Made by a program: the position numbers and the translations under genes
From: Setaria digitata
Lineage: Eukaryota; Nematoda; Chromadorea; Rhabditida; Setariidae
Direction: 5' to 3'
Assembly: GCA_003640385.1 (NCBI GenBank)
Contig: RCAB01000385.1
Coordinates: 1-62,159 of the forward strand
Length of the DNA: 62,159 bases
Part shown: in pieces, positions 61,977 through 62,159 of the stretch
Layout of the letters: each line of letters begins with the position of its first letter
Numbering within the stretch: the first letter of the stretch is position 1
The notes under the pieces: model-generated
The model's input: the letters and a program-made list of their open reading frames with translations, nothing else
Told to the model about the DNA's origin: nothing
Databases searched by the model: none

Positions 61977-62159
61977 TGTTCATGAACTTGATGTCGGGTC
62001 CGAGATCAAGCACTTGGATTTTGATGCCTCATCAACAATATGAGGTCAAATTGAAGAGATATGATGCGGAAAAACTTTTTGAATCAAGAACATGGTGTCG
62101 AATTTCGGACCAGTTACTCATATTTGTGCTTTTAATGAACGATTGAATGTGAAGTTAGA
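61811..62159 (+). repeat. Tandem duplication, period about 206 bp, running off the window
   Basis: A unit starting GATTTTGGTGCTTCATC at 61811 recurs at 62017 as GATTTTGATGCCTCATC. The two align to the window end through landmarks such as CATGGTGTCGAATTT and GCTTTTAATGAACGATTGAA. The first copy is exon B of the partial gene at 60952-61976. The second has two single-base insertions that break its frame (HQQYEVKLKRYDAEKLF, then out of frame). Copy number beyond 62159 is unknown. Confidence 0.85.

Noticed and set aside
1..62159. tRNA, rRNA, spliced-leader/5S repeats, CRISPR arrays, Wolbachia-derived DNA
   Set aside because: No T-loop/acceptor pairs, no spliced-leader-like sequence, no regularly spaced identical repeats and no long prokaryote-like open frames were seen by eye. 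A covariance-model or BLAST search would be needed to exclude small ones.
1..62159. Intact retrotransposon or DNA transposon
   Set aside because: No reverse transcriptase, integrase or transposase motif was recognised in any frame; repeats found are short tandem or local duplications.

Overview
This window looks like nuclear DNA of a nematode, most likely a filarial (onchocercid) worm. It is very AT-rich and full of short introns with strong TTTTCAG-type acceptors. It carries worm-like versions of conserved animal genes, wide gene-poor spacers and many TTA/TA microsatellites. I could not fix the species. No tRNA, rRNA, CRISPR array, bacterial (Wolbachia-like) block or intact transposon was recognised.

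Layout, all genes on the plus strand. (1) 597-1202: a coding remnant broken by an in-frame stop and two frame changes. (2) 1534-12479: a 25-exon neuropathy target esterase (PNPLA6/7-type lysophospholipase) with three cyclic-nucleotide-binding-like domains and a patatin domain. 1278 residues are visible and only the N-terminal membrane-anchor exon(s) are missing. (3) 12480-39608: a 27 kb gene-poor stretch with microsatellites, a duplication around an N base, a degenerate minisatellite, a GC-richer block at about 34.2-36.3 kb and a 41-bp tandem array at 36731-36926. (4) 39609-46320: an 11-exon Musashi RNA-binding protein (336 residues, two RRMs, Ala-rich tail). (5) 51199-55754: an unrecognised 15-exon gene for a coiled-coil protein (about 544 residues) with a long acidic, Phe-containing tail. 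(6) 55755-62159: gene-poor DNA with a decayed coding region at 57.4-58.3 kb, a TGCATG-rich array at 59.9-60.6 kb, two spliceable exons of an unknown gene at 60952-61976, a 40-bp perfect palindrome, and a tandem duplication that runs off the window end.

The genes share no obvious pathway. The esterase is expected at ER membranes, Musashi acts on mRNAs (classically in neurons and the germline), and the third gene is unknown. The most interesting non-coding signal is a cluster of ATCGAT sites, several inside palindromes or tandem repeats, 2.7-5 kb upstream of the Musashi start. ATCGAT is the kind of site bound by CUT/ONECUT homeodomain proteins, so a neuronal enhancer is a testable guess. All exon boundaries were derived by eye from reading-frame continuity and GT/AG signals, without transcript data.
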